Assembly: GCF_013184745.1 (NCBI RefSeq)
Contig: NZ_JAATVU010000017.1
Location: 1-64,000, forward strand
DNA: 64,000 bases
Direction: 5' to 3'
Source: Mangrovicoccus sp. HB161399
GTDB lineage: Bacteria > Pseudomonadota > Alphaproteobacteria > Rhodobacterales > Rhodobacteraceae
Part shown: one piece after another, positions 46,958 to 54,678 of the stretch
Position numbering within the stretch: position 1 is the stretch's first letter
How the letters are laid out: each line of letters opens with the position of its first letter
Position numbers and translations under genes: made by a program
Notes under the pieces: generated by a model
Database searches by the model: none
The model's input: the letters and a program-made list of their open reading frames with translations, nothing else
Told to the model about the DNA's origin: nothing

Positions 46958-48169
46958 ATGGGCAAGGTTCTGGTCGTCGGTGCCGGCGGCGTCAGCTCGG
47001 TCGCCGTGCACAAGATGGCGATGAATCCGGAGATCTTCACCGAGATCCATCTGGCCAGCCGCACGAAATCCAAATGCGACGACATCGCCGCCGAAGTGAA
47101 GACGCGCACCGGCGCGGAGATCGCGACCTACGGCATCGACGCGATGGACGTGGCGGCGACCGCCGCGCTGATCCGCCAGACCGGCGCGGAGCTGGTGGTG
47201 AATCTCGCGCTGCCCTACCAGGACCTGGCGCTGATGGATGCCTGCCTCGAGGCCGGGGTGAACTATCTTGATACGGCGAATTACGAGCCCGAGGACGAGG
47301 CCAAGTTCGAATACAGCTGGCAATGGGCCTATCAGGACAAGTTCAAGGCCGCGGGTCTGACGGCGATCCTCGGTTCGGGCTTCGATCCGGGCGTGACCTC
47401 GGTCTATGCGACCTGGCTGAAGAAGCACAAGCTCGACGCCATCCGCGTGCTCGACATCCTCGACTGCAACGGCGGCGACAACGGCCTTCCCTTCGCGACG
47501 AACTTCAACCCGGAGATCAACATCCGCGAAGTGACCGCGCCCGCGCGCCACTGGGAAGGCGGCGAATGGATCGAGAGCCCGGCGATGACCACCAAGGTGG
47601 CCTTCGACTTCCCCGGCGTGGGGATGAAGAACATGTACCTGATGTATCATGAGGAGCTGGAGTCGCTGTCGACCCACAACCCCGAGATCGAGCGGGCGCG
47701 GTTCTGGATGACCTTCGGCGACGCCTATATCAACCACGTCACCGTTCTGGAGAACGTGGGCATGACCTCGATCGAGCCGGTGATGCACAACGGCGTCGAG
47801 ATCATCCCGCTGCAGTTCCTGAAGACCGTTCTGCCGAACCCGGGCGACCTGGGCGCGAAGACCGTCGGCAAGACCTGCATCGGCGACATCGCCACCGGTC
47901 CGGCGAAGGACGGGTCGGGCGAGAAGACCTTCTACATCTACAACATCTGCGACCACGAGGAATGCTATGCCGAGGTCGGCAGCCAGGCCGTGGCCTACAC
48001 GACCGGCGTTCCGGCGATGATCGGCGCGGCGCAGGTGCTGCTGGGCAACTGGAAGGAGCCCGGCGTGTGGAACATGGAGCAGCTCGATCCCGACCACTAC
48101 ATGGACATGCTGAACAAGCACGGCCTGCCCTGGCAGGTGGTGGAGCTGGACGCCCCGGCAGCGTTCTGA
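46958..48169 (+). CDS. carboxynorspermidine/carboxyspermidine dehydrogenase (saccharopine dehydrogenase fold)
   Basis: 403 residues from the ATG at 46958 with GGAAAGGA before it; longer in-frame starts only add noise. Rossmann start KVLVVGAGGVSSVAVHKMA, then LVVNLALPYQDLALMDACLE, ILGSGFDPGVTSVYATW and DLGAKTVGKTCIGDIATG. The length and motifs fit CASDH, which joins putrescine (or diaminopropane) to aspartate semialdehyde with NADPH. NspC at 52599 would decarboxylate the product to spermidine. Downstream of speA on the same strand. Ends in front of strong hairpins. Confidence 0.9.
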   Translation: MGKVLVVGAGGVSSVAVHKMAMNPEIFTEIHLASRTKSKCDDIAAEVKTRTGAEIATYGIDAMDVAATAALIRQTGAELVVNLALPYQDLALMDACLEAGVNYLDTANYEPEDEAKFEYSWQWAYQDKFKAAGLTAILGSGFDPGVTSVYATWLKKHKLDAIRVLDILDCNGGDNGLPFATNFNPEINIREVTAPARHWEGGEWIESPAMTTKVAFDFPGVGMKNMYLMYHEELESLSTHNPEIERARFWMTFGDAYINHVTVLENVGMTSIEPVMHNGVEIIPLQFLKTVLPNPGDLGAKTVGKTCIGDIATGPAKDGSGEKTFYIYNICDHEECYAEVGSQAVAYTTGVPAMIGAAQVLLGNWKEPGVWNMEQLDPDHYMDMLNKHGLPWQVVELDAPAAF

Positions 48170-48185
48170 CTGCCCGGAGAAAGAC

Positions 48186-48257
48186 CGGCCGCCGCGGGCA
48201 TCGAGCCCGCAGCGGCCGGGCGCGTCCCGGGGGACGCGCGGGCCCTTGTCCAAGGGT
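48186..48257. terminator. hairpin cluster between convergent genes
   Basis: CCGGCCGCCGCGGGC/GCCCGCAGCGGCCGG (48186-48220), GCGCGTCC/GGACGCGC (48221-48240) and CCCTTG/CAAGGG (48244-48257) follow each other in the 92 nt between the dehydrogenase and the convergent flavoprotein gene. No T-run; probably bidirectional transcript ends. Confidence 0.6.
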
Positions 48258-48261
48258 CAGA

Positions 48262-49284
48262 TCAGGCGGCGATGGCAGCAGCCGCGCTGCGCCCGGCTTC
48301 GGCCGCTGACGCCGTCCCGCGCAGGACGCCCTTGCGGGCATCGCCGATCACCACCGCGCCTTCCCGCAGGGCGGAGCGGCCGGCCGCGTCCACCGGACAC
48401 CAGAGGCTGGCATCGGCAAGGCCCGCGAGGCGGGCGGCGGTTCCCGCGCCGAGCGCGGGCAGGAAGTTCACCACATCGGCATGCAGCGTCCCGGCGGAGG
48501 TCCCGATCTCGCCCGCATCCGCATCCGTCCAGAGCACGGTGCCGCCTTCGCCGCTGCCGCGCCAGTCGGTGCGCCCGGCCAGCGCGTCGCCCGCACGGAC
48601 TGCAAAGCTCTGCCGGACGGTCCCGTCCAGGGTCGCGTCGAGCACGGTCAGGTTGGCCGCGGGGTGCTGGCGGGCGAGCATTGCGGCGAGTGAGGCCGCG
48701 CGCGCCGCGACCAGCGCGGGGTCATGGGCCAGCACCGCGGGAAGGCGCAGCACCAGCCGGCCGCCGTCGGGCATGGCCGCGATCTGCGCGGCGAGGCGGC
48801 GGGCCTCTGCGGCGCTGCCCCAGGCAGCGGGCCAGGCGTGGCGGGCGCGGGCGCCATGGCCCTCGATCCGCTCCTCCGCCGGGGCCGTGCCGGGCGCCAT
48901 CACCAGCCGGTCGAAGGCCTCGCGGCGGCCGCTAAACAGCTCCAGCCGGCCGGCCTGCCAGTCCACGCCGGCGACGTCGTCGACCAGCAGGCCGATCTCC
49001 TGCGCCGCCAGATCCGCGGCATCGACCGTGGGGGCAGGGGGCAGGAAGGGGCCTGCCGGGCGGGGACTGCGGGCCAGGCGCGCTGGATCGCGCTCCACCA
49101 GCGTCACCGACAGGCGCGGATCGGCAGCGCGCAGGGCCTGAGCGGCGGCAATGCCGGCCGGCCCGGCGCCCAGCACCAGGATGCGCGCGGCATCGGCGCG
49201 GCGGGCGGCGATGCCTCCGGCGGCCAGCGCGGCGGCGGCGGAACCGGTCTGCATCAGGAAGCGGCGGCGGGTCACTGGGGTCAT
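48262..49284 (-). CDS. Tat-exported FAD oxidoreductase, FccB-like
   Basis: 340 residues. Twin-arginine signal TRRRFLMQTGSAAAALAAGG, then an FAD Rossmann motif RILVLGAGPAGIAAAQALRA, VTLVERDPARLARSP and a C-terminal FAD segment LREGAVVIGDARKGVLRGTA. The frame resembles flavocytochrome c sulfide dehydrogenase subunit FccB, but the usual CPPGPYERA-type stretch reads LRLPAVLAHDPALVAARAAS and the redox Cys pair is absent (only one Cys seen). So it is unlikely to oxidise sulfide. A sigma54-type promoter and NifA-type site lie directly upstream, suggesting a periplasmic role during nitrogen fixation. Function unknown. Confidence 0.75.
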   Translation of the reverse strand: MTPVTRRRFLMQTGSAAAALAAGGIAARRADAARILVLGAGPAGIAAAQALRAADPRLSVTLVERDPARLARSPRPAGPFLPPAPTVDAADLAAQEIGLLVDDVAGVDWQAGRLELFSGRREAFDRLVMAPGTAPAEERIEGHGARARHAWPAAWGSAAEARRLAAQIAAMPDGGRLVLRLPAVLAHDPALVAARAASLAAMLARQHPAANLTVLDATLDGTVRQSFAVRAGDALAGRTDWRGSGEGGTVLWTDADAGEIGTSAGTLHADVVNFLPALGAGTAARLAGLADASLWCPVDAAGRSALREGAVVIGDARKGVLRGTASAAEAGRSAAAAIAA

Positions 49285-49331
49285 GGCAGCCTCTTGTCGG
49301 CGGGTGGGAAAAGCGGGGTCGCAGTGGCCCG

Positions 49332-49347
49332 AGCAGGCAGCGTGCCA
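49332..49347 (-). promoter_or_regulatory. sigma54 (-24/-12) promoter of the FccB-like gene
   Basis: On the minus strand TGGCACG-CTGC-CTGCT, one mismatch from TGGCACG-N4-TTGCT. Start site near 49321, about 37 nt ahead of the gene start at 49284. Confidence 0.78.
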
Positions 49348-49388
49348 GACCCGGCAGCGCGGGGCCGGGCCAAGGCCGGCCCGACAAT

Positions 49389-49404
49389 TGTCGGGAATCC
49401 GACA
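49389..49404. promoter_or_regulatory. NifA-type upstream activator site
   Basis: TGTCGGGAATCCGACA is TGT-N10-ACA and palindromic (TGTCGG/CCGACA). It overlaps a 16-nt perfect palindrome CCCGACAATTGTCGGG at 49380-49395, so two overlapping inverted repeats share the TGTCGG half. Its centre is about 76 nt from the predicted start site at 49321. Confidence 0.75.
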
Positions 49405-49417
49405 GGGCCTGTCGCGG

Positions 49418-50470
49418 TCATTGCGGGCCGAGCCCGGCGATCTCGACCGGCGCCGGTTCCAGCAGCTGCACGCGGGCGGCCATGGCCGGGGTCATGGAGA
49501 TCCGGCCCCGGTCGTCGATCAGCAGCGCCGCGTCGATGCCCATGGCCCGCGCGGTGTCCTGCCAGTGCGCAGGCCCGGCGACGGACAGCGCGGTGGCGGC
49601 GGCATCGGCCAGCGCGCCGTTGCGGGCCAGAACGGTGGCCGAGACGATGCCCTGCACCGGACGGCCGCTGCGCGGGTCGAGGATGTGCGAGAAGCGGATG
49701 CCGTCCTGGTCGAGGAAGCGCTCGTAATTGCCGGAAGTATAGACCATCTCGCCGGGCTGCACGTCGAGCGCGGCGACCGCGCCCCAGTCGAAGGGGCTGC
49801 GGATCGCGACGCGCCAGGGGCGCGCGCCCTTGCGGCCCAGCACGTTGACGTCGCCGCCGGCATTCAGCACGGCGTTGGAGATGCCGCGGCGGCGCAGTTC
49901 CTCCGCGGCCAGATCGAGCGCCGCGCCCTTGGCGAACCCGCCGAGATCGAGCTGCACCGCCGGGTTCGGCGAACTGATCCGGGTGCCGTCGATCTGCAGG
50001 ACGGCGATCGAGGGATGGCGCGCGGCCAGCGCCTCGATCTCGGCGTCGGGCGGGGGCGGGCCCTCGGGCGGCAGGTCGGCATGGAAACCCCAGAGCCCGA
50101 TCATCGCGCCGATGCCGGGATCGAACAGCCCGCCGCTTTCCGAGGAAAGCTCTTGGCCCTCCGCCAGCAGGGCGGCCAGGCCCGGACTGGACTCGAAGCT
50201 GTCTCCGCGGGCGATGGCCTGGTTCAGCCGGCCGAGTTCGCCGGGCCGCCAGGCATGCCAGTCGCGGTGGAGGCGGCGGAAAAGCTGCCCGAGCGCGGCC
50301 ATGGCTTCCGAGGCCCGGCGGTCGGACACGCCCTCGATCTCGACTTCGACAAGCGTGCCGAAGACATAGAGCGTTTCGCTCTGGATCCGCGGCACTAGCG
50401 CCTGCCGGGCCCACAGGCCGAGGCACAGGCAGAGCGCCAGCCCCGCCGGAAGGAGGAGGCGGCGGATCAT
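49418..50470 (-). CDS. apbE: FAD:protein FMN transferase ApbE (RnfF-like)
   Basis: 350 residues from the ATG at 50470, which overlaps the rseC stop as ATGA. N-terminal membrane or signal segment RRLLLPAGLALCLCLGLW. ApbE motifs: SGGLFDPGIGAMIGLWGFH, LDLGGFAKGAALDLAAEEL, NAVLNAGGDVNVLG, HILDPRSGRPVQG and ADAAATALSV. Transfers FMN from FAD to Thr/Ser of RnfG and RnfD in the periplasm, using Mg. R. capsulatus has the same enzyme in its rnf region as rnfF. Operon: fdxN-rseC-apbE. Confidence 0.94.
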   Translation of the reverse strand: MIRRLLLPAGLALCLCLGLWARQALVPRIQSETLYVFGTLVEVEIEGVSDRRASEAMAALGQLFRRLHRDWHAWRPGELGRLNQAIARGDSFESSPGLAALLAEGQELSSESGGLFDPGIGAMIGLWGFHADLPPEGPPPPDAEIEALAARHPSIAVLQIDGTRISSPNPAVQLDLGGFAKGAALDLAAEELRRRGISNAVLNAGGDVNVLGRKGARPWRVAIRSPFDWGAVAALDVQPGEMVYTSGNYERFLDQDGIRFSHILDPRSGRPVQGIVSATVLARNGALADAAATALSVAGPAHWQDTARAMGIDAALLIDDRGRISMTPAMAARVQLLEPAPVEIAGLGPQ

Positions 50471-50928
50471 GCCGCCCCGTCCGCCACGCGTTCCTCGATC
50501 CGCAGGCTGCCGCCGAGACGGCCGCGGCGCTCGGCCGCCCAGAGCGGCAGCAGCGCCAGCCCCAGGGCGGGCAGGCAGAGCGCGGCCGTGGCCAGATCCG
50601 GCAGCCCGGCCGCCGCCGAAACCGCGGCCGTGGCCGCGAGCGCGAGCGGCGGCAGCAGGTAGGCGCGCAGCGCTGCGCCGAGGAAGGCGCCGCTTTCCAT
50701 CGACACCACCACCTGGTCGCCGGGCGCCAGAGGCAGCGCGTTGGGCAGGCGCAGGATCTGCCGCCCGCCGGTCATTTCCGCCAGCGCGCCCGCCCCGCAG
50801 CCCGAACGGGCGCTGCAGGCGGCGCAGCCGGAGGCGCGGTCCGCGGCGAGCACGGCATAGCCCTCGCCGACCGCGACCACGCCGAGGGTCTGGCGCAGCC
50901 GCGGGCCGCCGCAATCCTCGCGGCTCAT
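50467..50928 (-). CDS. rseC: RseC/MucC-family membrane protein
   Basis: 153 residues from the ATG at 50928. An N-terminal Cys motif CAACSARSGCGAGAL (C-x2-C-x5-C), GDQVVVSMESGAFLGAALRA, then two membrane helices (LLPPLALAATAAVSAAAG and LCLPALGLALLPLW). The family works with Rnf-type complexes, for example in reduction of SoxR in E. coli. Overlaps fdxN and apbE by 4 nt each, so it belongs to the same Rnf accessory operon. Confidence 0.88.
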   Translation of the reverse strand: MSREDCGGPRLRQTLGVVAVGEGYAVLAADRASGCAACSARSGCGAGALAEMTGGRQILRLPNALPLAPGDQVVVSMESGAFLGAALRAYLLPPLALAATAAVSAAAGLPDLATAALCLPALGLALLPLWAAERRGRLGGSLRIEERVADGAA

Positions 50929-51122
50929 TCGGCCGGAATGATGCAGCCGTCTTCCATGCAGACGCTGAGGCATTGCGGCATGTCGTGATCCGGCTCGCAT
51001 TCGGTGCAGACTTCGGCCTTGATGAAGAACACGCCCTTCTTCGGAATGATGGCGCCGGTCGGGCAGACGGGCTCGCAATCCCCGCAAGAGGTGCAGAGAT
51101 CGGCGACGATTTCCATGGCCAT
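50925..51122 (-). CDS. fdxN: 2[4Fe-4S] ferredoxin FdxN
   Basis: 65 residues. First cluster LCTSCGDCEPVCPTGAI (C-x2-C-x2-C-x3-CP), second CTECEPDHDMPQCLSVC (C-x2-C-x8-C-x3-C), the spacing of the Nif-type ferredoxin FdxN; the start MAMEIVADLC and the APKKG-like IIPKKGVFFIKAEVC also recall R. capsulatus FdxN (FdI), the main electron donor to nitrogenase. A sigma54-type promoter lies 64 nt upstream. First gene of fdxN-rseC-apbE. Confidence 0.93.
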   Translation of the reverse strand: MAMEIVADLCTSCGDCEPVCPTGAIIPKKGVFFIKAEVCTECEPDHDMPQCLSVCMEDGCIIPAE

Positions 51123-51185
51123 GGGTAGAATCCTTTCCTTTGGCAGGGTCCCGCAGGGAGACCGGGGTTGTCCCGGATAGGTCCA

Positions 51186-51201
51186 AGCAGGCGGCGTGCC
51201 A
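51186..51201 (-). promoter_or_regulatory. sigma54 (-24/-12) promoter of fdxN-rseC-apbE
   Basis: On the minus strand TGGCACG-CCGC-CTGCT, one mismatch from the consensus; preceded by T (TTGGCACG). Start site near 51176. No TGT-N10-ACA was found in 51202-51400, so the activator site is missing, degenerate or more distant. Confidence 0.75.
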
Positions 51202-51311
51202 ATCCCGGCGGCGCGTTAACCCTGCCGCAGGATTTCCGCGCCGGGGGCGTGGCAGTTGCGGAAAAAGAGGTTATCATTTTCCTAAACGACGCCAGACCTG
51301 CGGAGCCAGCC

Positions 51312-51626
51312 ATGCCCCATACCTCCCTGTCCCAGGTGCTCCTGTCCGAGCTCGACGGTGCGGAGGCTCCATTTGCCGGTTTCGGCGCATCGGCGCGCCC
51401 GGCCATGCTGCTGGAGCACCTGATCCGCGAGCGGCGCATGACCGGCGAGATCCTGATGAACCTGGAGGCGTTGCTGGACTGCGCGGGACAGTGCATTTCC
51501 GACCATGCGGCGGGACGTCTGAGCCGCGACGACCTGATGGCCGCGCTGGTCGAGACCGTGCAGGTCGCCACGATGGAACTGGCCTATAACGAGGCCGAGG
51601 CGCTGGCCGCGACAGCGGGCGCCTGA
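51312..51626 (+). CDS. hypothetical small helical protein, divergent from fdxN
   Basis: 104 residues from the ATG at 51312 with GGAG 6 nt upstream. Not recognised. Sequence suggests mostly alpha helices (MLLEHLIRERRMTGEILMNL, then LMAALVETVQVATMELAYNE), no signal peptide, one Cys pair-free core (single Cys in LLDCAGQC region gives two close Cys, C-x3-C). Divergent from the FdxN operon with 189 nt between, so it may be co-regulated. Function unknown. Confidence 0.65.
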   Translation: MPHTSLSQVLLSELDGAEAPFAGFGASARPAMLLEHLIRERRMTGEILMNLEALLDCAGQCISDHAAGRLSRDDLMAALVETVQVATMELAYNEAEALAATAGA

Positions 51627-51635
51627 CCGGCGGCC

Positions 51636-52385
51636 TCAGCCTTCCAGCGCCTGCCTGCCGCCTGGCGCGGGAGGTCCGCCCGACAGCATCTCGACCCGGC
51701 AGCCCGCCATCCGCGCCAGGCGCGGGCCGGTGAGGCTGCCCTCCCAGGCTTCCGCGATCACGTCGCGCAGCACGCCGCGGTCCTTCAGCTTCTTCGCCAG
51801 CGTGTGGCCGGACCAGCGCGGCACGGCGTGGAACAGGTTGGGCTGCACCGGGAAGCGGCCGGAATGGATGCGCTCCTCCTCGGAATTTCCGGAGAAGACG
51901 TGGTAGCGCGTGGTGGCGTTGAAGCAGCCCTCCAGCGAGGGCACCCGCCATTCGCCGATGCCGCGGACATAGTCCTGCCAGCGGGTCTCTTCCGGGACGA
52001 CATGCGGCGCGACGCTGAATTGCGGCACGAAGGCGGCAACCGCCGCGACCGGCAGGTGCGCGGCCGCGAGGATGGCGAGGAAGCCGCCCATGGAATTGCC
52101 GAGCGCGTAGATCTCGCGCCCCTCCAGATAGGGGGAGAGCCGGGCGCACATTGCCGCGAAATCATACGCGTTGCCCCAGCTGCGCTTCAGGTCGCTGATG
52201 AACAGAATGTTGTCGAAGGCATTGCCGGCCGAAAAGAATTCCGGCTCCTGCACGTCCATCCCGCCCATCTGGTTGCCGATTCCGGTGAAGGACAGCAGGA
52301 CGCGCCGCTGGCCGGGGCCGGCCGGCTCGCGGGCCAGCACCCGGAGCTCATCGCTTTTCTCGACCCTGATCATCGCCCCCCGCAT
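51636..52385 (-). CDS. alpha/beta-hydrolase-fold protein
   Basis: 249 residues (a start 4 codons later, 52373, is possible). The nucleophile elbow is IYALGNSMGGFLAILAAAHL (G-x-S-x-G) and an earlier strand-loop VLLSFTGIGNQMGG resembles an oxyanion region. A catalytic His candidate lies in PRWSGHTLAKKL. Substrate unknown; proteins of this shape sit in Rhodobacterales near lipid or polysaccharide genes, but no such neighbour is here. Convergent with the small gene at 51312, 9 nt apart. Confidence 0.7.
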   Translation of the reverse strand: MRGAMIRVEKSDELRVLAREPAGPGQRRVLLSFTGIGNQMGGMDVQEPEFFSAGNAFDNILFISDLKRSWGNAYDFAAMCARLSPYLEGREIYALGNSMGGFLAILAAAHLPVAAVAAFVPQFSVAPHVVPEETRWQDYVRGIGEWRVPSLEGCFNATTRYHVFSGNSEEERIHSGRFPVQPNLFHAVPRWSGHTLAKKLKDRGVLRDVIAEAWEGSLTGPRLARMAGCRVEMLSGGPPAPGGRQALEG

Positions 52386-52598
52386 GCCGCCTGCCGGGCG
52401 AGCCTAGCCGGCGGTTCGGGGGCAGGATAGCGCGAAGCCGGGCCGCGCGCGCCGTCGCGCCGACCTGCCGCACGGGCTCGCGCCCCGCCGGCTGCCGCCA
52501 TTCCGGGCGGGCTGCCGAATTTTCGGGCGGCCCCGGATTTGCCCTTGCCCTGCGCCGGGCTTGGCCGCATCTGTGCCCCGAGACCTGAGGAGACCGCC

Positions 52599-53765
52599 GT
52601 GACCGAGCCCCTTGATATCGAAGCCGACGCCGCCGAGCGTTTTGCCCGGTTCGACCTGGGCCGCGTGCCGTCGCCCTGTTTCGTGGTGGACGAGGCCGCC
52701 ATCGCCCGGAACTGCCGCATCCTCGCCGAGGTGGCCGAGGCCTCCGGCGCGCAGATTTTCGCCGCGCTGAAGGCCTTCTCGATGCCCGCCGTCGCGCCGG
52801 TCGTGATGAAGTACCTTTCCGGCACCGCCGCCAGCGGCATCTTCGAGGCGCGGCTCGGCCGCGAGGTCTTCGGCGGCCATGTCGCGACATTCAACGCGGG
52901 CTACAAGGCCGAGGACCTGAAGGCGATCGCCAAGATCTCGGACCACGTGATCTTCAACTCTCCGGGCCAGTTCCGCCGCTTCCGGGACATCGTGGCGGAG
53001 GGCACGGCGAGCCCGGGCCTGCGGATCAACCCCGAGCATTCCGAGGGCTGGACCGACAAGTACGACCCGGCGGCGCCCTGCTCGCGCCTCGGCGCGCCGG
53101 TGTCGCAGCTAACCGATGCCGACATGGAGGGGCTCGAGGGCCTGCACATGCACACGCTGTGCGAACAGGGCTTCGAGCCGCTGGAGCGCACCTGGGCGGC
53201 GGTGGAGCCGAAGATCGCAGGCTGGCTGCCCCAGCTCAAATGGCTGAACCTGGGCGGCGGCCACCACATCACCATGCCGGACTACGACCGTGCGGGCCTG
53301 ATCGAATTCGTGAAGGGCATCCGCGCGAAATACGGCATCGAGGTCTATCTGGAGCCGGGCGAGGCGGTGGCGCTGCATGCCGGCATCCTGGTGGGCGAGA
53401 TCCTCGACCTCACCGAAAATTCCATGCCGCTGGCGATCACCGACATCTCGGCGACCTGCCACATGCCCGACGTGATCGAGGCGCCCTACCGGCCGAAGCT
53501 GCTGGGCGAGGCCGAGACCGGCGCGCCGGTGCGGCTGGGCGGTCCTTCCTGCCTTGCGGGCGACGTGATCGGCGACTACCGCCCCGGCACGCCCTGGCAG
53601 GTCGGCGACCGCTTCGCCTTCCTCGACCAGGCGATCTATTCGATGGTGAAGACCAACACCTTCAACGGGGTTCCGCTGCCCGCGATCGCGCTGTGGAACT
53701 CGGACACGGATGCACTGACCATGGTGCGCGACTTCGGATATCAGGACTTCCTGGGGCGGCTATGA
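52599..53765 (+). CDS. nspC: carboxynorspermidine/carboxyspermidine decarboxylase
   Basis: 388 residues from a GTG at 52599 behind TGAGGAGA; an upstream in-frame ATG adds noise. PLP lysine in IFAALKAFSMPAV, GLRINPEHSEG, LHMHTLCEQGFEPLE, WLNLGGGHHIT, and the catalytic Cys region ISATCHMPDVIEAPYRP with PSCLAGDVIGDY. Removes CO2 from carboxyspermidine to give spermidine. Coupled by ATGA to the agmatinase gene. Works with the dehydrogenase at 46958. Confidence 0.95.
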   Translation: MTEPLDIEADAAERFARFDLGRVPSPCFVVDEAAIARNCRILAEVAEASGAQIFAALKAFSMPAVAPVVMKYLSGTAASGIFEARLGREVFGGHVATFNAGYKAEDLKAIAKISDHVIFNSPGQFRRFRDIVAEGTASPGLRINPEHSEGWTDKYDPAAPCSRLGAPVSQLTDADMEGLEGLHMHTLCEQGFEPLERTWAAVEPKIAGWLPQLKWLNLGGGHHITMPDYDRAGLIEFVKGIRAKYGIEVYLEPGEAVALHAGILVGEILDLTENSMPLAITDISATCHMPDVIEAPYRPKLLGEAETGAPVRLGGPSCLAGDVIGDYRPGTPWQVGDRFAFLDQAIYSMVKTNTFNGVPLPAIALWNSDTDALTMVRDFGYQDFLGRL

Positions 53766-54622
53766 CCTTTCTCGACGGCGAACTCTCTGCAGACGAACTC
53801 AACCCCGCGACCGCGCGCTTCCGGGTGATCCCGGTGCCGCTGGAGCGCACGGTGTCCTACGGCTCGGGCACGGCCGGCGGACCGCAGGCGATTCTGGATG
53901 CCTCGGTGGAGCTGGAGCGGCTCTGGCGCGGCGCGGAGCCCTGCATGGCCGGGATCGCGACCGAGGGTCCGGTGCCGTGCGACGGGCCCTTGCACCTGGT
54001 GATGCAGCGCATTGCCGAGCGCACCCGCGCCGCCGTCGAGGCGGGCGCCGTGCCGGTGGTTCTGGGCGGCGAGCATTCGCTGAGCTACGGCGCGGTGCGC
54101 GGCGTGGTCTCCGCGAGCGACGGCCCGGTCGGCATCGTCCAGATCGACGCCCATGCCGACCTGCGCCACGACTACCAGGGCGAGCGCCACAGCCACGCCT
54201 CGGTGATGCGGCTGCTGGCCGAGGAGGACGGCATCGCGCTGGCGCAATACGGCGTGCGCGCGCTCTGCACCGAGGAAGCCGAGGCGCGCAAGCGGCTGGG
54301 CGTGGTGCATTGCGACGGCGAGGCGCTTGCGCGCGGCGAGGACCCGGTCCTGCCCGAGGATTTCCCGCGCAAGATCTATGTCAGCTTCGATGTCGACGGG
54401 CTCGACCCGGCAGTCATGCCCGCCACCGGCACGCCGGTTCCGGGCGGCCTGGGCTTCTGGCAGGCAATCCACCTGCTGGAGCGGCTGTGTGCCGGGCGGC
54501 AGATCGTCGGCATCGACGTGGTCGAGCTGGCGCCGGAGGAAAACAGCCGGGTCTCGGAATTCACGGCCGCCCAGATCACCTATGCGCTGATGGGGCTGGA
54601 ACAGCAGTTCCAGGCCGGCTGA
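53762..54622 (+). CDS. speB: agmatinase
   Basis: 286 residues, start overlapping nspC (ATGA). Mn-binding motifs: VVLGGEHSLSYG, IVQIDAHADLRHDYQGERHS and VSFDVDGLDPAVMPATGTP with both Asp ligands, then GIDVVELAPEEN. Splits agmatine from SpeA to putrescine and urea. With SpeA, the dehydrogenase and NspC it completes a route from arginine to spermidine that needs no S-adenosylmethionine. Confidence 0.94.
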   Translation: MTFLDGELSADELNPATARFRVIPVPLERTVSYGSGTAGGPQAILDASVELERLWRGAEPCMAGIATEGPVPCDGPLHLVMQRIAERTRAAVEAGAVPVVLGGEHSLSYGAVRGVVSASDGPVGIVQIDAHADLRHDYQGERHSHASVMRLLAEEDGIALAQYGVRALCTEEAEARKRLGVVHCDGEALARGEDPVLPEDFPRKIYVSFDVDGLDPAVMPATGTPVPGGLGFWQAIHLLERLCAGRQIVGIDVVELAPEENSRVSEFTAAQITYALMGLEQQFQAG

Positions 54623-54678
54623 CAAGGCGCCATTAACCAGGATCGCGTATCCCCGGTGCCGAGTTCCGGGGATATGCG

